Virus record (IMG/VR): IMGVR_UViG_3300042894_000738 | Span: 1 to 42,553 of that record | DNA: 42,553 bases | Source: a virus | Strand: one strand, 5' to 3' | In this document: positions 28,939-38,705 of the stretch, in pieces | Numbering within the stretch: position 1 is the stretch's first letter | Layout: each line of letters begins with the position of its first letter | Program-made: the position numbers and the translations under genes | The notes under the pieces: generated by a model | What the model was told of the DNA's origin: nothing | The model's input: only the letters and a program-made list of their open reading frames with translations | Database searches by the model: none

Positions 28939-28971
28939 AAAAAGGCTCCACTGTGCATGGCACAGTGGAGC
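28939..28971 (-). terminator. Intrinsic terminator after capsid-region genes
   Basis: GCTCCACTGTG (28945-28955) pairs perfectly with CACAGTGGAGC (28961-28971), loop 5 nt; on the minus strand it is followed by CC and TTTTT (28943-28939). It probably attenuates rather than stops late transcription, since essential tail genes follow without a clear promoter. Confidence 0.8.
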
Positions 28972-28994
28972 AAGTTACTACAGCACCTACCTAC

Positions 28995-29684
28995 TTAGGT
29001 CAGCAGAGTGAAGTAATGCTGAACACCGTACAGGTGGGTCTTGTCCACAATACAGCGGATAACAAAGTTAACGCTGCCATTGGGGATAACAGTCGAAGGC
29101 AGGTACAGACCACGAGGGTCAGCGTTAGTCGCATTTGCGGTAGAAGTGACAGGAAGGCCCGAGGTCAACGCACCAGCATTAGCTGCGGCAGTGTTATTCT
29201 TCACCTCCGCAACCATGGACAAGCAGCGATACGGCACACCGAGGTAGTTGCCCCAGCCAACGTCAATAGTCGTAGCAGCAGTGGCCTCCCAGTTCACACG
29301 GTCGATGTAACGGAACGCTCTAACGCCCTGAACGGTAGTCGTACCATTCAGCGTCAATGCTTCCGTCATGGGCTGGCCCATGTAGTCACGGCCCTGCACG
29401 CGAACTAAAGTCGTAGCGGCACCAGATGCACGGACAGTGACGTTACGACCATACATGCCCCACTGCGCTAGACTACCCGTGTACGTAGAAGCAAATGTGG
29501 TAGTCATATCAGCAGTGGCGATGCTATTAGCAGCAAGGATGCCATCGAGATCGTGTGCATTCAGCACACCAATGTCCATGACAGCAATGTCAGGAGAGCC
29601 ATCAGCGCCGAACGAACCGATCACCGCATGGTTGAACCAATTGTTCACACGCTGCGGCCAGAATGAAGCAACACGACGCGTCAT
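28995..29684 (-). CDS. Structural protein downstream of capsid, 229 aa
   Basis: Ala/Thr/Gly-rich, beta-like protein without Lys-rich stretches (MTTTFASTYTGSLAQWGMYG, then TVRASGAATTLVRVQG). Its codon use is of the high-expression type, like the capsid gene. The terminator directly after it groups it with capsid. It may be a head decoration or abundant virion protein. No motif fixes the role. Confidence 0.7.
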   Translation of the reverse strand: MTRRVASFWPQRVNNWFNHAVIGSFGADGSPDIAVMDIGVLNAHDLDGILAANSIATADMTTTFASTYTGSLAQWGMYGRNVTVRASGAATTLVRVQGRDYMGQPMTEALTLNGTTTVQGVRAFRYIDRVNWEATAATTIDVGWGNYLGVPYRCLSMVAEVKNNTAAANAGALTSGLPVTSTANATNADPRGLYLPSTVIPNGSVNFVIRCIVDKTHLYGVQHYFTLLT

Positions 29685-29685
29685 C

Positions 29686-30024
29686 TTACAAACTCCTTAA
29701 CATAGCAGGCTGCTGCGTACGCTTGCCCACGAGTGATTTAAGATCAACATAGTCCGGTGCACGCACAGGCTCACCAGTCTCTAGGTCGATTTCTTCATTC
29801 GCATGTTCAAGGATGCCAGCAGCAGCCATCTTCGCTCGCGTCTCGAACCACACACTGTGTCCACCAGGGAAGTAGACCATGAAGCTCTCAGGAACAAGTC
29901 GGCTGACTTGCTCAGACTTCATGCCCAGATGCTTACCATCCTTACCCTTAACAGTGGTATAGATAGTAGACGTAAGCTCTCGGTCCTTGACTACTTCAAT
30001 CTGAAACTTCTTACTCAATGCCAT
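29686..30024 (-). CDS. Small structural or capsid-linked protein, 112 aa
   Basis: Lies between the capsid gene and the 229-aa structural gene, 1 nt from the latter. The first 60 residues look beta-rich (FQIEVVKDRELTSTIYTTVKG), the middle contains MVYFPGGHSVWFETRAKM, and the C-terminus is basic (GKRTQQPAML). High-expression codon use supports abundance in the virion. A head-completion or decoration role is inferred from position. Confidence 0.7.
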   Translation of the reverse strand: MALSKKFQIEVVKDRELTSTIYTTVKGKDGKHLGMKSEQVSRLVPESFMVYFPGGHSVWFETRAKMAAAGILEHANEEIDLETGEPVRAPDYVDLKSLVGKRTQQPAMLRSL

Positions 30025-30036
30025 GTGCTGTACTCC

Positions 30037-31011
30037 TTAGTTCATCACAACGGCGTGCGTACGGAACTGACGCCAAGAGCAGAAGTTACCCTGCCACACG
30101 ACTCGCTTGCCGATAGCATCAATGGCCCATGGAGCAACAAGGTTCTTCACACGCATGTTCACACCCTTGAGGATGTGCATACGCAGATACTTGCTGTTGA
30201 TGAAGTACGCCTTATCAACGTTACAGTCTTCGTCGTAGAGCATGGGGATGCCATTGTGCGTGACACCCTCAAAGCCAAGGTCATACATGCCCTTGCCTTT
30301 CTTGCTCTGATCCAGTGGGATCATAACCTTATCACGCACAGCCTGACGGTACGAACGGATAAGATTGCGTCCAATGAGGATCAGATCAGGCTTGTCAGTC
30401 TTCAACTTCAAATCCATGAGCACGTCATCAAAGGCTTCTTCGATGTTCGTAGCATCAAGGCCACCAGCGAAGTCGTACGCAGACGGACGCCACTGCACTT
30501 CCGTACCACGGTTCATGCCACCAAGCGTGCCAGTGGTAGGATCATCAGGGATGAGAGCTTCCAATCCGAGAGGATCGACACCAGCGCCAGCGCCGTAGAG
30601 GTACTCACTGAACTTCTCACCGATGCTTTCTTCAAGCACATCGAGCTTAGCAGTGAGCAGCTTGAACAACGCAGCTTCACCAGTGTTCTCGTCCACTTCC
30701 TGATCGCTGATAATCAGTGAGCCTGCAACACGCGACCAGCCGTAACCAATCGTGCTGAACTCACTCGTCTGCGCAACAGGCAGTTCATCGTAGTACTGAT
30801 ACGATGCGACGTTAGGATTACGACTCATTGTAATAGGATTGGTGATGTTAGCACCACCATCCTCGGTCTCGACACGTTCAGTCGCAAAGGCCCAGGCCAT
30901 AAGAGCGTTGCTCTTAATACTAGCCATGATGAGCTTACGACGGGACTTGTCCAGCATGGAATGCACAATGGTATCGAGAGTACCATTAGCAGCTAAAGAA
31001 GTGTTAATCAT
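30037..31011 (-). CDS. Major capsid protein
   Basis: 324 aa, directly after the scaffold-type gene and with the strongest high-expression codon use of the late arm (CGC, GGC, CTC, ATC). The N-terminus has an SKMLDKSRRKL-type basic helix (N-arm), then SRVAGSLIISDQEVDENTGEAAL (near 110-132, split by turns), a segment often seen in podoviral HK97-fold capsids. LGLEALIPDDPTTGTLGGMNRG follows as an E-loop/spine-like part. Position and composition carry the call; the fold itself was not modelled. Confidence 0.85.
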   Translation of the reverse strand: MINTSLAANGTLDTIVHSMLDKSRRKLIMASIKSNALMAWAFATERVETEDGGANITNPITMSRNPNVASYQYYDELPVAQTSEFSTIGYGWSRVAGSLIISDQEVDENTGEAALFKLLTAKLDVLEESIGEKFSEYLYGAGAGVDPLGLEALIPDDPTTGTLGGMNRGTEVQWRPSAYDFAGGLDATNIEEAFDDVLMDLKLKTDKPDLILIGRNLIRSYRQAVRDKVMIPLDQSKKGKGMYDLGFEGVTHNGIPMLYDEDCNVDKAYFINSKYLRMHILKGVNMRVKNLVAPWAIDAIGKRVVWQGNFCSWRQFRTHAVVMN

Positions 31012-31023
31012 TGTTGCTACCTA

Positions 31024-32154
31024 TTAGCGGTTAACGTTGATGCCGTGTTCACGCAGCGTTTCGCTAACAATGTCTCGCATACTGCGATCATGGTTAACTG
31101 CTGTGTTCACACGTGGAACTACAGTGCCATTAGTCGAACCGCTAGGAGCGACAACCTGTGCTGCGTTCATACGCTGCGGCTGTTGCTGCTGTTGCGGCTG
31201 ACGGGTCGCTGCTGCTTCATGCTGTGCTGAGAGAGGACGGTTAAGATCATAACCGTTCTTATACGCCCAAGCTTGAAGCATCAATGTAGCTTCGCGCAGT
31301 GGTAACCGCTCGTCAGCTTCTAATACACGTTGGAGTTCAACCTGTTGTTGCTCGGCCCAAGGGAACGTGTCAAACAGTTCCTCTAGTTCTCTATCCGCTT
31401 GTGCTTGAAACTGCTGCAACTGCTGCTGTTGTTCTAACTGCTGCTGCTGCGTAGACAGGTTCTGCTTAAACGGTGCAACTTCTGTCTGTATCATGCGCTG
31501 AATAGCGGCCATGTCTACAGACCCTTTAAGGTCCTCTAGATTATGCCCCAGGGCTAGTACCTCTGTCAAGACCTTCTTCGCTGCCTCGACGGGATTTGCC
31601 TTAAAGTGTGCCATGAATTGCATGGCAGTAGTCACTTCCTGAGGCTGTAGTCCTAGCTGCGTAGGAAGCTGTGCAGCTTCACGGAACGCAGTAAGGTGGG
31701 CAGTAGTCTTGTCTAACTCACGCTGTAGTGTCTCCGCTTGTCCACGATGCTGTTGCATCTGTGTATGGAAGTTACGCGCAGACTCGTATAGAGCACGCTC
31801 GTTACCTGCTTTGGCAACAACACGTCCCGTAGCAGGATCAACTAAGTTGCCTTCTGCGTCGGCAGGTAGACGCTGGCGGCCCGGTGTGTAGGCTTTAACA
31901 ACTTGCCGCTCGGCTGCGTGTTCTTTGTTAGTGTCAGTTCCAGTGACAGCGCCAGTTGCTGACTTGTCTGATCCAGGAGTAGCGGTCGTGCTCTGATTGC
32001 TGCTCCCTGCGACTGCTGGCGCACCTGTAGTGGTCTGTTCCTGACCTTCCGTACTGACATCATTCGTCTCCGTGGTTAGATTAGCAGTAGCAGCGTCATC
32101 CTGCGCTTCTAATCCAAACATACGGTCAACGCGTGCTTCGAGTGTTTCACTCAT
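31024..32154 (-). CDS. Scaffolding protein, 376 aa
   Basis: Typical scaffold composition: acidic, Thr/Ser/Gln-rich and low complexity at the N-terminus, a long charged coiled coil in the middle (residues 150-290, with Gln runs such as QQQQLEQQQQLQQF), and a basic C-terminus (SETLREHGINVNR). It lies between portal and capsid genes, the standard position. It should guide procapsid assembly and then leave the head. Confidence 0.8.
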   Translation of the reverse strand: MSETLEARVDRMFGLEAQDDAATANLTTETNDVSTEGQEQTTTGAPAVAGSSNQSTTATPGSDKSATGAVTGTDTNKEHAAERQVVKAYTPGRQRLPADAEGNLVDPATGRVVAKAGNERALYESARNFHTQMQQHRGQAETLQRELDKTTAHLTAFREAAQLPTQLGLQPQEVTTAMQFMAHFKANPVEAAKKVLTEVLALGHNLEDLKGSVDMAAIQRMIQTEVAPFKQNLSTQQQQLEQQQQLQQFQAQADRELEELFDTFPWAEQQQVELQRVLEADERLPLREATLMLQAWAYKNGYDLNRPLSAQHEAAATRQPQQQQQPQRMNAAQVVAPSGSTNGTVVPRVNTAVNHDRSMRDIVSETLREHGINVNR

Positions 32155-32156
32155 TG

Positions 32157-34343
32157 TTACATCATTCCATTTGCTGTAGTGTTGCCTTGTTGAACCATGC
32201 TGAGTACTTCAGGCAAAGCCTCAGCTACAGGTACACCTTTAGCAAGTATCTCACCAAGTGCGACCTTTGCTTGTGGCGGCAATGCGTCAATCATTGCAGC
32301 CAATTCTTCTAGCGCCATTCCGCCACCACCTTGTGGTGATGGAGCACCAGTCGGTGAAGTCGGAGCAGTAGCTCCTTCACCCCCACCACCAGCACCTTGT
32401 GTGCTATTCCCCCTCTGCATTGCAACTACAACTTCCTCCTTCATGCGTTCAAACGCATCCGCAGGGAGGTTAAGTTCGTCGAACGCTTCTTCGAGAATAG
32501 TAAGGATTGTCTCAATGACAACGCTAGGTGCAAACTGTGCCAGCTTACCAAGTATCTCAGACATTTCTAATGCCTGCTGCTTCTTACCAGCACTAGTGGG
32601 CTTCTGCGTAGAACCACCTACAGTCTGACACTGGAACATATCACGCAGTTCCTCTGGCACACGTGGTTGCCAGTTCATAGAACGCTTAGCACCGATCAAT
32701 GCACGGACTGCATCAGCTTCCATGAACTGTGCACAAAGGTAGCCAATGTTGTACAGTACAATGCCTAACGCATCTTCGATAGCGTCGATCTTCTCATCTA
32801 AGCGTAATGCAGTACCACTGTTGTAGTTCTCAATAGCCTTGTTAGTCGTGTTCGTCTTGAACTGCACGTTACGCATAACGTCAGAGACGCCACTGACACG
32901 ATCAATGGACTGGAATGGACGTTGCAGATCGAATAGCTGCATAGCCTTTAACATACTGTTAGGCTTCTCTACGATCATGTCACGCATGTTAGTACCTTCT
33001 GGTACTTCCACACCTACAGCGTTAGGTCCACCACCAGTGAGCCATGCAATGACGCTATCACGGTTAAACTTGTTGTTGTAAAGGATGTTCTCCTTCACCT
33101 CCTGCCTAGCACGACGGAACTCATCGTGTATCTCATTGATAGCATCTTGCTGATCTAGGTAGTACGTGACGTTACTAGGAGCTAATGCACCTACGACAGT
33201 AGTGTTGAACACTAATGCCGTGAGTGGAAAGAACCCAGGCAGCATGTACGGATCATTCTCTGCCCAAATAGGCCAGTCCCAACGGTTATCAGTGTACAAG
33301 TACACTCGCCGTGTAATACGATCCCAGATGCGCCAGCACATGGTACGCTGTGCTTTCTCTAGCTGAGCTTTACTCTCGTAACCGTATTGATGCGCAGACG
33401 CATCCGTCTCGAACAGCTTAAAGTTCTTAATGTCATCATCACCTGATGCATCACCTAGCAGCACATGCGTAGGCTCATACAAGGACATAACTTGTCCATC
33501 TTCACCCTTCTTACCATACCGTGCATTCAGGTACGCAGTGGGGTAAATCTCACGTATAGCCATCCATTTCGCATCACTGTAATCTGGCATCGACGCATCC
33601 GCATCGACGAGTACATCCTGTGGCGTACGATACTTGACAAACGGTCCTGGTGGCGTAAGAACATCTAATTCTTCCTCCAATGCGAGTAGCTGGCCTTCTA
33701 CTTCACGGATAGTCTTAGTGTCTTTAGCATCGGCTAGTTCAGTCGATAGACGTTGAATGTCATCCTGCGCAGCAAGGATGGATTGCTGACGTAGAGTGTA
33801 GCCGTATTCCATCCAACCAATGTTGCATAGCTCAGCAGCTAGTACAGCCTGCTTAGCATGTATCTTCAAATTCAGCCCAGGTGCGTGCTTACGTCCTGCG
33901 AGAGCATTGACTACATCTTCTACCTGCTGTACGAAGTCCTTCATGTCCTCATTAGGAGTGGTAAACTCTGCTTGAGGGTTCTTCGCATACAATGCAGGCA
34001 TCATTGCACGCACATTGGCGTAGACAATGTTCTCTGTCTCAGACCACTTGTTGTTACGACGCTTAGAGTAGTATCTGTTACCACTCATGCTATCGCGACC
34101 TTCACGGTGCTCTAGCTGATTGTTATTGTAGTAACGGATAGACTCGTCCCATGCTTCCTCATGCACCTTACGTGCAGAACGTGCAGCAGCTATGCGACCT
34201 TTCCACAGCTTACCATGCTGTTTACTAACAGGCACCTTGCTGCTTGGATCAATGCGATACATTGGCTCACCTGCGTCAACAGGTGCGATGGGAGCCTCTG
34301 CATCTAATGCACGTTCAATCGGTTGAGGAAGTGTGTCGCTCAT
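32157..34343 (-). CDS. Portal protein
   Basis: 728 aa, the usual size for podoviral portals. Visible hallmarks are the N-terminal helical region (WKGRIAAARSARKVHEEAWDE), the ENIVYANVRAMMPALYAKNP segment, an internal helix DQQDAINEIHDEFRRARQEV, and the C-terminal Gly/Pro-rich then helical crown region. It forms the dodecameric DNA channel at the head vertex. Its ATG overlaps nothing upstream but its stop is 2 nt from the scaffold start. TerL precedes it with a 4-nt overlap. Confidence 0.9.
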   Translation of the reverse strand: MSDTLPQPIERALDAEAPIAPVDAGEPMYRIDPSSKVPVSKQHGKLWKGRIAAARSARKVHEEAWDESIRYYNNNQLEHREGRDSMSGNRYYSKRRNNKWSETENIVYANVRAMMPALYAKNPQAEFTTPNEDMKDFVQQVEDVVNALAGRKHAPGLNLKIHAKQAVLAAELCNIGWMEYGYTLRQQSILAAQDDIQRLSTELADAKDTKTIREVEGQLLALEEELDVLTPPGPFVKYRTPQDVLVDADASMPDYSDAKWMAIREIYPTAYLNARYGKKGEDGQVMSLYEPTHVLLGDASGDDDIKNFKLFETDASAHQYGYESKAQLEKAQRTMCWRIWDRITRRVYLYTDNRWDWPIWAENDPYMLPGFFPLTALVFNTTVVGALAPSNVTYYLDQQDAINEIHDEFRRARQEVKENILYNNKFNRDSVIAWLTGGGPNAVGVEVPEGTNMRDMIVEKPNSMLKAMQLFDLQRPFQSIDRVSGVSDVMRNVQFKTNTTNKAIENYNSGTALRLDEKIDAIEDALGIVLYNIGYLCAQFMEADAVRALIGAKRSMNWQPRVPEELRDMFQCQTVGGSTQKPTSAGKKQQALEMSEILGKLAQFAPSVVIETILTILEEAFDELNLPADAFERMKEEVVVAMQRGNSTQGAGGGGEGATAPTSPTGAPSPQGGGGMALEELAAMIDALPPQAKVALGEILAKGVPVAEALPEVLSMVQQGNTTANGMM

Positions 34344-35899
34344 CGCATGTACCTATGTGATCTGTTATCTACAGTAGCTGCTTCCATCTCATTCCACATG
34401 CGGAGCTTAGGAGGCAGGGGCCTTCTAGTAGTCGTTACTAATGTACCCGGCTGTGGCGTGTCAGTCAACATATACTTTAAAGCATCCATGGCATGGTTGT
34501 TCATGTCCACTGGCATGTCGATAGCAGTGTCATCCTTACCACGCTTCCATCGCCATGTAGACATCTCATCATGGAACCATGTGAGCTTATCACTGACAAA
34601 CAGTGATGGACAACCGTAACCATGTGTGAATGGATTGAGTACAGTCTCACGGATGTGTAAGTGTTGCTTCACCTTAATGATGCCATTGAGAATGGCATTG
34701 TTGCCTCTACGCATACGAATGCCATTGTCTACAAACATTGCAGCTGTAGTCTGTCCTGTAACCTGTCCTGCGTTGGTACGACGGAAGATAGCTGGATCAG
34801 CTAACACTTCTGGCTCAGTGTCACGGACGATAAGCTCAGGACCAGCTAACTCCGCACGGAGTGTGTTGATTGCATCAGCCTGCGCACCAATGCCCATGTC
34901 ACGTTCATAGAACCCACCTACAACGTAGGTAATGCCAAGAGCATCTACTAACGCAAGTAAGTAACATGACGGAGCAGTGATGCCTAAGTCATAGCCTTCA
35001 ATGATCGTTAGACGGTAGCCCTGCTGACGTAGACCAGCAATGTGTCGTACGAGTGTATCATGTGCAATGATATGCACAGCTTCATCGAACTCGTCATAGA
35101 CGACACCATCGAATGCTACCCACTTACCTAGTAGGTAACGGTCACGCATCTTACCGCGGTATGTTGCTTCTAGCGTCTTAATGTAATCTGCTTCGAGGTT
35201 CTGTGCATTCTCATACGTGGATGCCTCAAAGACTTCCACTAGTGGAATAGGCTGACCGTTCACTAGAACAGGTCTACCATCATTGTCTACTTCACAGATC
35301 AGATCAGGATTGAACCGTCCTGCACGTAAGTCATGCAATGGCTTCACTAGACGTTTGTACACCCAACCGAGGGTAGGGTTACATGTCAATGACATGTACC
35401 GTGGACCAGTCAACGGCATGGTATCATCGTCACCAGCGTATGCTGCATTACCACGTAGACGACCTAGTAACTGCTCAAAGTCATGCTCTGTAATCTCAGG
35501 GTCTTCGATCTGATCTATGCCTACATAGTCATAGTTAGCTGATAACAAGTTGCTAGTAGACTCTCCGTCTGCGCCACCACGTTGTTCAATGTACCTGAAG
35601 TCAATGATTGTATCATTGCGTAGTACGCAGGTGTTATCCTGTTTGTTAAAGGACTTGATCCATGAGCTAGGGCACCACTTGAAGAACTCTCTACGTAGCG
35701 TGCTGTTTAACTTAGGATAAGATGCACGACCGAGCATCATAGATGCACCAGGGTAATCCCGTGCGATGCGCAGTGCATCAGCTACTAAGGCAGTGGTCTT
35801 GCCATTAGCAAAACCACCACCGTAGAGACGTATCTTCTTACGACTGAGGTGGAATGCCTCAGCCGCACTACCAGAGATTAACTTATACGTACCAGCCAT
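34340..35899 (-). CDS. Terminase large subunit
   Basis: 519 aa packaging motor. Walker A is GGGFANGKT (27-35), Walker B YVGIDQIED (125-133), followed by a coupling-like SLTCNPT (after residue 160). The RNase H-like nuclease domain starts at IIEGYDLGITAPS (first Asp) and ends with the TAIDMPVDMNNHAMDALKYM element that supplies late acidic residues. It packs DNA into the head through the portal. Its type cannot be tied to cos, pac or direct-repeat ends from sequence alone. Confidence 0.93.
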   Translation of the reverse strand: MAGTYKLISGSAAEAFHLSRKKIRLYGGGFANGKTTALVADALRIARDYPGASMMLGRASYPKLNSTLRREFFKWCPSSWIKSFNKQDNTCVLRNDTIIDFRYIEQRGGADGESTSNLLSANYDYVGIDQIEDPEITEHDFEQLLGRLRGNAAYAGDDDTMPLTGPRYMSLTCNPTLGWVYKRLVKPLHDLRAGRFNPDLICEVDNDGRPVLVNGQPIPLVEVFEASTYENAQNLEADYIKTLEATYRGKMRDRYLLGKWVAFDGVVYDEFDEAVHIIAHDTLVRHIAGLRQQGYRLTIIEGYDLGITAPSCYLLALVDALGITYVVGGFYERDMGIGAQADAINTLRAELAGPELIVRDTEPEVLADPAIFRRTNAGQVTGQTTAAMFVDNGIRMRRGNNAILNGIIKVKQHLHIRETVLNPFTHGYGCPSLFVSDKLTWFHDEMSTWRWKRGKDDTAIDMPVDMNNHAMDALKYMLTDTPQPGTLVTTTRRPLPPKLRMWNEMEAATVDNRSHRYMR

Positions 35900-38127
35900 T
35901 AGCTCTTACGAACGTACATGACAGGAGGCTGCGCTGCGAAGCCTGTGATAGTCGGTGACGTAGTAGGCAATGCTCCGTATGTGAAGGTGCCAAGTAGTCC
36001 ACGTGACGCACCAGTGACGCTAGATGCACCGAGTAGTGCGGTGTTAGCACCTGTACCAATGGTACAAGTCGGAGTAGCATTAAACACTGCGACTAGCCAG
36101 ACGAAGCGGCTAGATAGCTTCAATGCAGTGAAGCTAGCTTCTACGAATGCGATGCTAGTCGTATCGACTGTGCCACAGTCAACGAGTAGTTGATCTGGCA
36201 TACCAGCATTAGTGCCGTTGTCTTTGTTACTATAAATGCCTAGACGGCATGCACCAGCAGCACCTGTAGTGACATTGATCCCAATGCGATCAATGGTGGA
36301 GTTAGGCAGTCTGATAGGCTGCGCATACAATATATTAGCAATCATTGCAGCAGTCGTAGCAGACAGAAGGATCACAGGTGATGTGTAGTACGAAGTGAAG
36401 GATGAACGAATGCCTAATGGTGCAGCGTCTGCTGTGGTAAAGCTGAAGTCATTAAGCTGAATAGCACGCTCGATGATTAGCTCAGCAGCAAGTGTGCCTT
36501 GGTGCGGACCACCGCCTCCCCATGGGAGCAGTGGAACAATGTCAGGTGATGCAAACTCACGGTCTGTGAGTTCAGGCATATTCAATGCACGAGGATGCAG
36601 CATCTGCGTCAGTGATGCGTACTCGTCAGTGGCACCTGTCCACGTCAGTACGTTAGATGCAGCACCAGCAGTGCATGTGATCGTAGGCGAGTACGCACCA
36701 CCACAACGTGGCACGTAACCGTAGAACATAAAGAACGCATTGTTCGCAATGTTCACAGGCGTAGCAGGAGCATTACCCGGAGTTAGGTACCCTAAGTAGA
36801 CACGAGAGCCTTGCTGATGAAAGGTGAAGGAGAAGTATTGTGATTCGTTACAGATAATACCTGTAGCAGTAGTTGCTACAAATGTGTAATCCTCAGATCC
36901 ACCTTCAGCAATGCGACTCACCGTAATACGGTATGACAATTCAAATGTAGTAGCATTCCTGCTGATCCAGAAGCGGCAGCCATTAGCCGCAGCAGTCTTA
37001 GCACCACCGATCTGGAATGAGAACTCATTACCCATTGTAGTCCAGTCACCAGGACCAACACGGAAGTTTCCACCCCAGCCGTAGACAGGTACAGATGCTG
37101 TCCATGGCATGACTACATCGTAGTTACCTGTGTTAGCATTACCGATGATAGAACCATCACGGAGTAGTGGAAGGTTCTCTTGTGCAAAGCCAAGGTTCAG
37201 TTGACTGAACTGTGTCTCAGTGTCAATGAGACCGTAGCCATTGGCTAGTGCGTACGAACGGATGCCTGCCGCAGCGTAGAGATAACCCTCACGACTGTTA
37301 GCCGCTACTGCTTCAGTCTGCGTCTCACCAATACTGTTAGTCATGATGATATCAGGCACTTTCGCCCACCCTTGCATAATAGCAAGTGCATCACGGATGT
37401 GCTTCATCTGGAAGCTGGCGCCACCATTGCGTGCGCAGCTAACAATGACTACATCAGGAGCTAAGTCTTCGACGTAATCAAGCCATGGCTGATTAACATC
37501 ATACCACTCCTGCACAACAGTACCGAAGTGGTTATCTGGGAGCGTGTCCCAGTTCATCCCACCGATGCCACGGTTATACCAGTTAATGGTTACACCAGGG
37601 TTGTCACGCTCGAATGCTTCACGCAGCTTACCATGGAAATTGCCAATGTACGATACACCATTAACCTGCGGTGTGGAAACAGAGTCTCCCATTAGTACAA
37701 TGGTAACTTCACCACGTGCGGCTGCGATTGATCCCATAGGACAATGCTGCGAAGCACGGAATGTGGTCAGTGGAGGACGAGGCGGTGACGCATCCTTGGG
37801 GATGATAGGTTTAAGCACAGGAGAGCTAACAAGTGATCCATCACCAACGAAGATGAGATCAGCAGCTTCCTTGCTCATAGTCGGTACGTAGTATTCCTCT
37901 GCAATCTCCATCTTACGATGACCCGCAGCCAATGCTGCTGCAATGCAGAGGTTAACTGCTACACTGTCATCAATACTACCATCACCGATAGCATTGAAGT
38001 CACGCTTCGGTTCATAGTATTCTGCACCGCTAGTAAGGAAGTTATCCGTCAACGATGGATCAATCGGTCGGATAGACATATTCCCTGGAACAGAACCACC
38101 CCATGCGAGGTCAATGACAGTAGCCAT
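35899..38127 (-). CDS. Tailspike with SGNH-hydrolase domain, 742 aa
   Basis: Residues 43-60 (DFNAIGDGSIDDSVAVNL) match the start of a pectate-lyase-like beta helix. An SGNH (GDSL) esterase domain follows, with block I GDS at 147-149 (IVLMGDSVS), block II GIGG and block III ARNGG. It seems interrupted by a beta-sandwich before LHPRALN, which may hold the catalytic His. Such spikes deacetylate or cleave surface polysaccharide during adsorption. The start at 38127 overlaps the TerS stop. Unusually it lies between the small and large terminase genes rather than with the tail genes. Confidence 0.8.
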   Translation of the reverse strand: MATVIDLAWGGSVPGNMSIRPIDPSLTDNFLTSGAEYYEPKRDFNAIGDGSIDDSVAVNLCIAAALAAGHRKMEIAEEYYVPTMSKEAADLIFVGDGSLVSSPVLKPIIPKDASPPRPPLTTFRASQHCPMGSIAAARGEVTIVLMGDSVSTPQVNGVSYIGNFHGKLREAFERDNPGVTINWYNRGIGGMNWDTLPDNHFGTVVQEWYDVNQPWLDYVEDLAPDVVIVSCARNGGASFQMKHIRDALAIMQGWAKVPDIIMTNSIGETQTEAVAANSREGYLYAAAGIRSYALANGYGLIDTETQFSQLNLGFAQENLPLLRDGSIIGNANTGNYDVVMPWTASVPVYGWGGNFRVGPGDWTTMGNEFSFQIGGAKTAAANGCRFWISRNATTFELSYRITVSRIAEGGSEDYTFVATTATGIICNESQYFSFTFHQQGSRVYLGYLTPGNAPATPVNIANNAFFMFYGYVPRCGGAYSPTITCTAGAASNVLTWTGATDEYASLTQMLHPRALNMPELTDREFASPDIVPLLPWGGGGPHQGTLAAELIIERAIQLNDFSFTTADAAPLGIRSSFTSYYTSPVILLSATTAAMIANILYAQPIRLPNSTIDRIGINVTTGAAGACRLGIYSNKDNGTNAGMPDQLLVDCGTVDTTSIAFVEASFTALKLSSRFVWLVAVFNATPTCTIGTGANTALLGASSVTGASRGLLGTFTYGALPTTSPTITGFAAQPPVMYVRKS

Positions 38128-38705
38128 TAGCACGTCTCCATATCAATAGTAGGCACATTGCCTCGTTTGTCCACTACCTCAATGCGGAATGTATTGAGCA
38201 TGTCAGCACGGATATCGAGCTTCTCTGCCGCCTTGTGTCCGCCACGGTCTAGTAAGTCTTTGCTAGCAGCTAGTGCTACCTTGTCATCTTCACTGTCGAT
38301 GAGTTCGACTACACGTGTAGCAGCCTTTACCTCACCATTGAGTAGAATACTCTTTACCTCTGTAGCAGCTTCCTGCTTCACAGTCTCAATGATGAACTGT
38401 TCTAACTGCGAGTACGCTGGCTGTGCACGGAGCAGAGTAATCTGCTCTACAGTGAACTTAGTAGCAACGCTGATCTCTGCATCAGAGAGTCCACTAGCTG
38501 TGTAGACAAGGATAGCTGCATAGCTATTCAACTGCTTAGGCAGCGCAGGTAGCTCAGCTAACTTACGATGCGTGTTAGACACTAACCGCTGTGCTTGGCT
38601 ATTCGATGGAACAGCCACACGTGTAAACGTAGAAGCTACCGATGGGACAACAACTGTCCCATCTGGTAGCCGTAACGGTTCGTTAGCATCAGGTAGCTTG
38701 GCCAT
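38127..38705 (-). CDS. Terminase small subunit candidate, 192 aa
   Basis: An N-terminal polar region, then a helical DNA-binding-like part (ILVYTASGLSDAEISVATKF and VEQITLLRAQPAYSQL) resembling the HTH of TerS proteins, a coiled-coil oligomerisation region (EQFIIETVKQEAATEVKSI) and a C-terminal domain (DLLDRGGHKAAEKLDI). It recognises the packaging site in related systems. Two genes before TerL, with the tailspike in between. Confidence 0.7.
   Translation of the reverse strand: MAKLPDANEPLRLPDGTVVVPSVASTFTRVAVPSNSQAQRLVSNTHRKLAELPALPKQLNSYAAILVYTASGLSDAEISVATKFTVEQITLLRAQPAYSQLEQFIIETVKQEAATEVKSILLNGEVKAATRVVELIDSEDDKVALAASKDLLDRGGHKAAEKLDIRADMLNTFRIEVVDKRGNVPTIDMETC

Noticed and set aside
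29803-30720. 305-aa plus-strand ORF opposite the capsid gene
   Set aside because: Shadow frame of capsid and its neighbour; lies antisense in strongly biased codons, with no ribosome site or domain.
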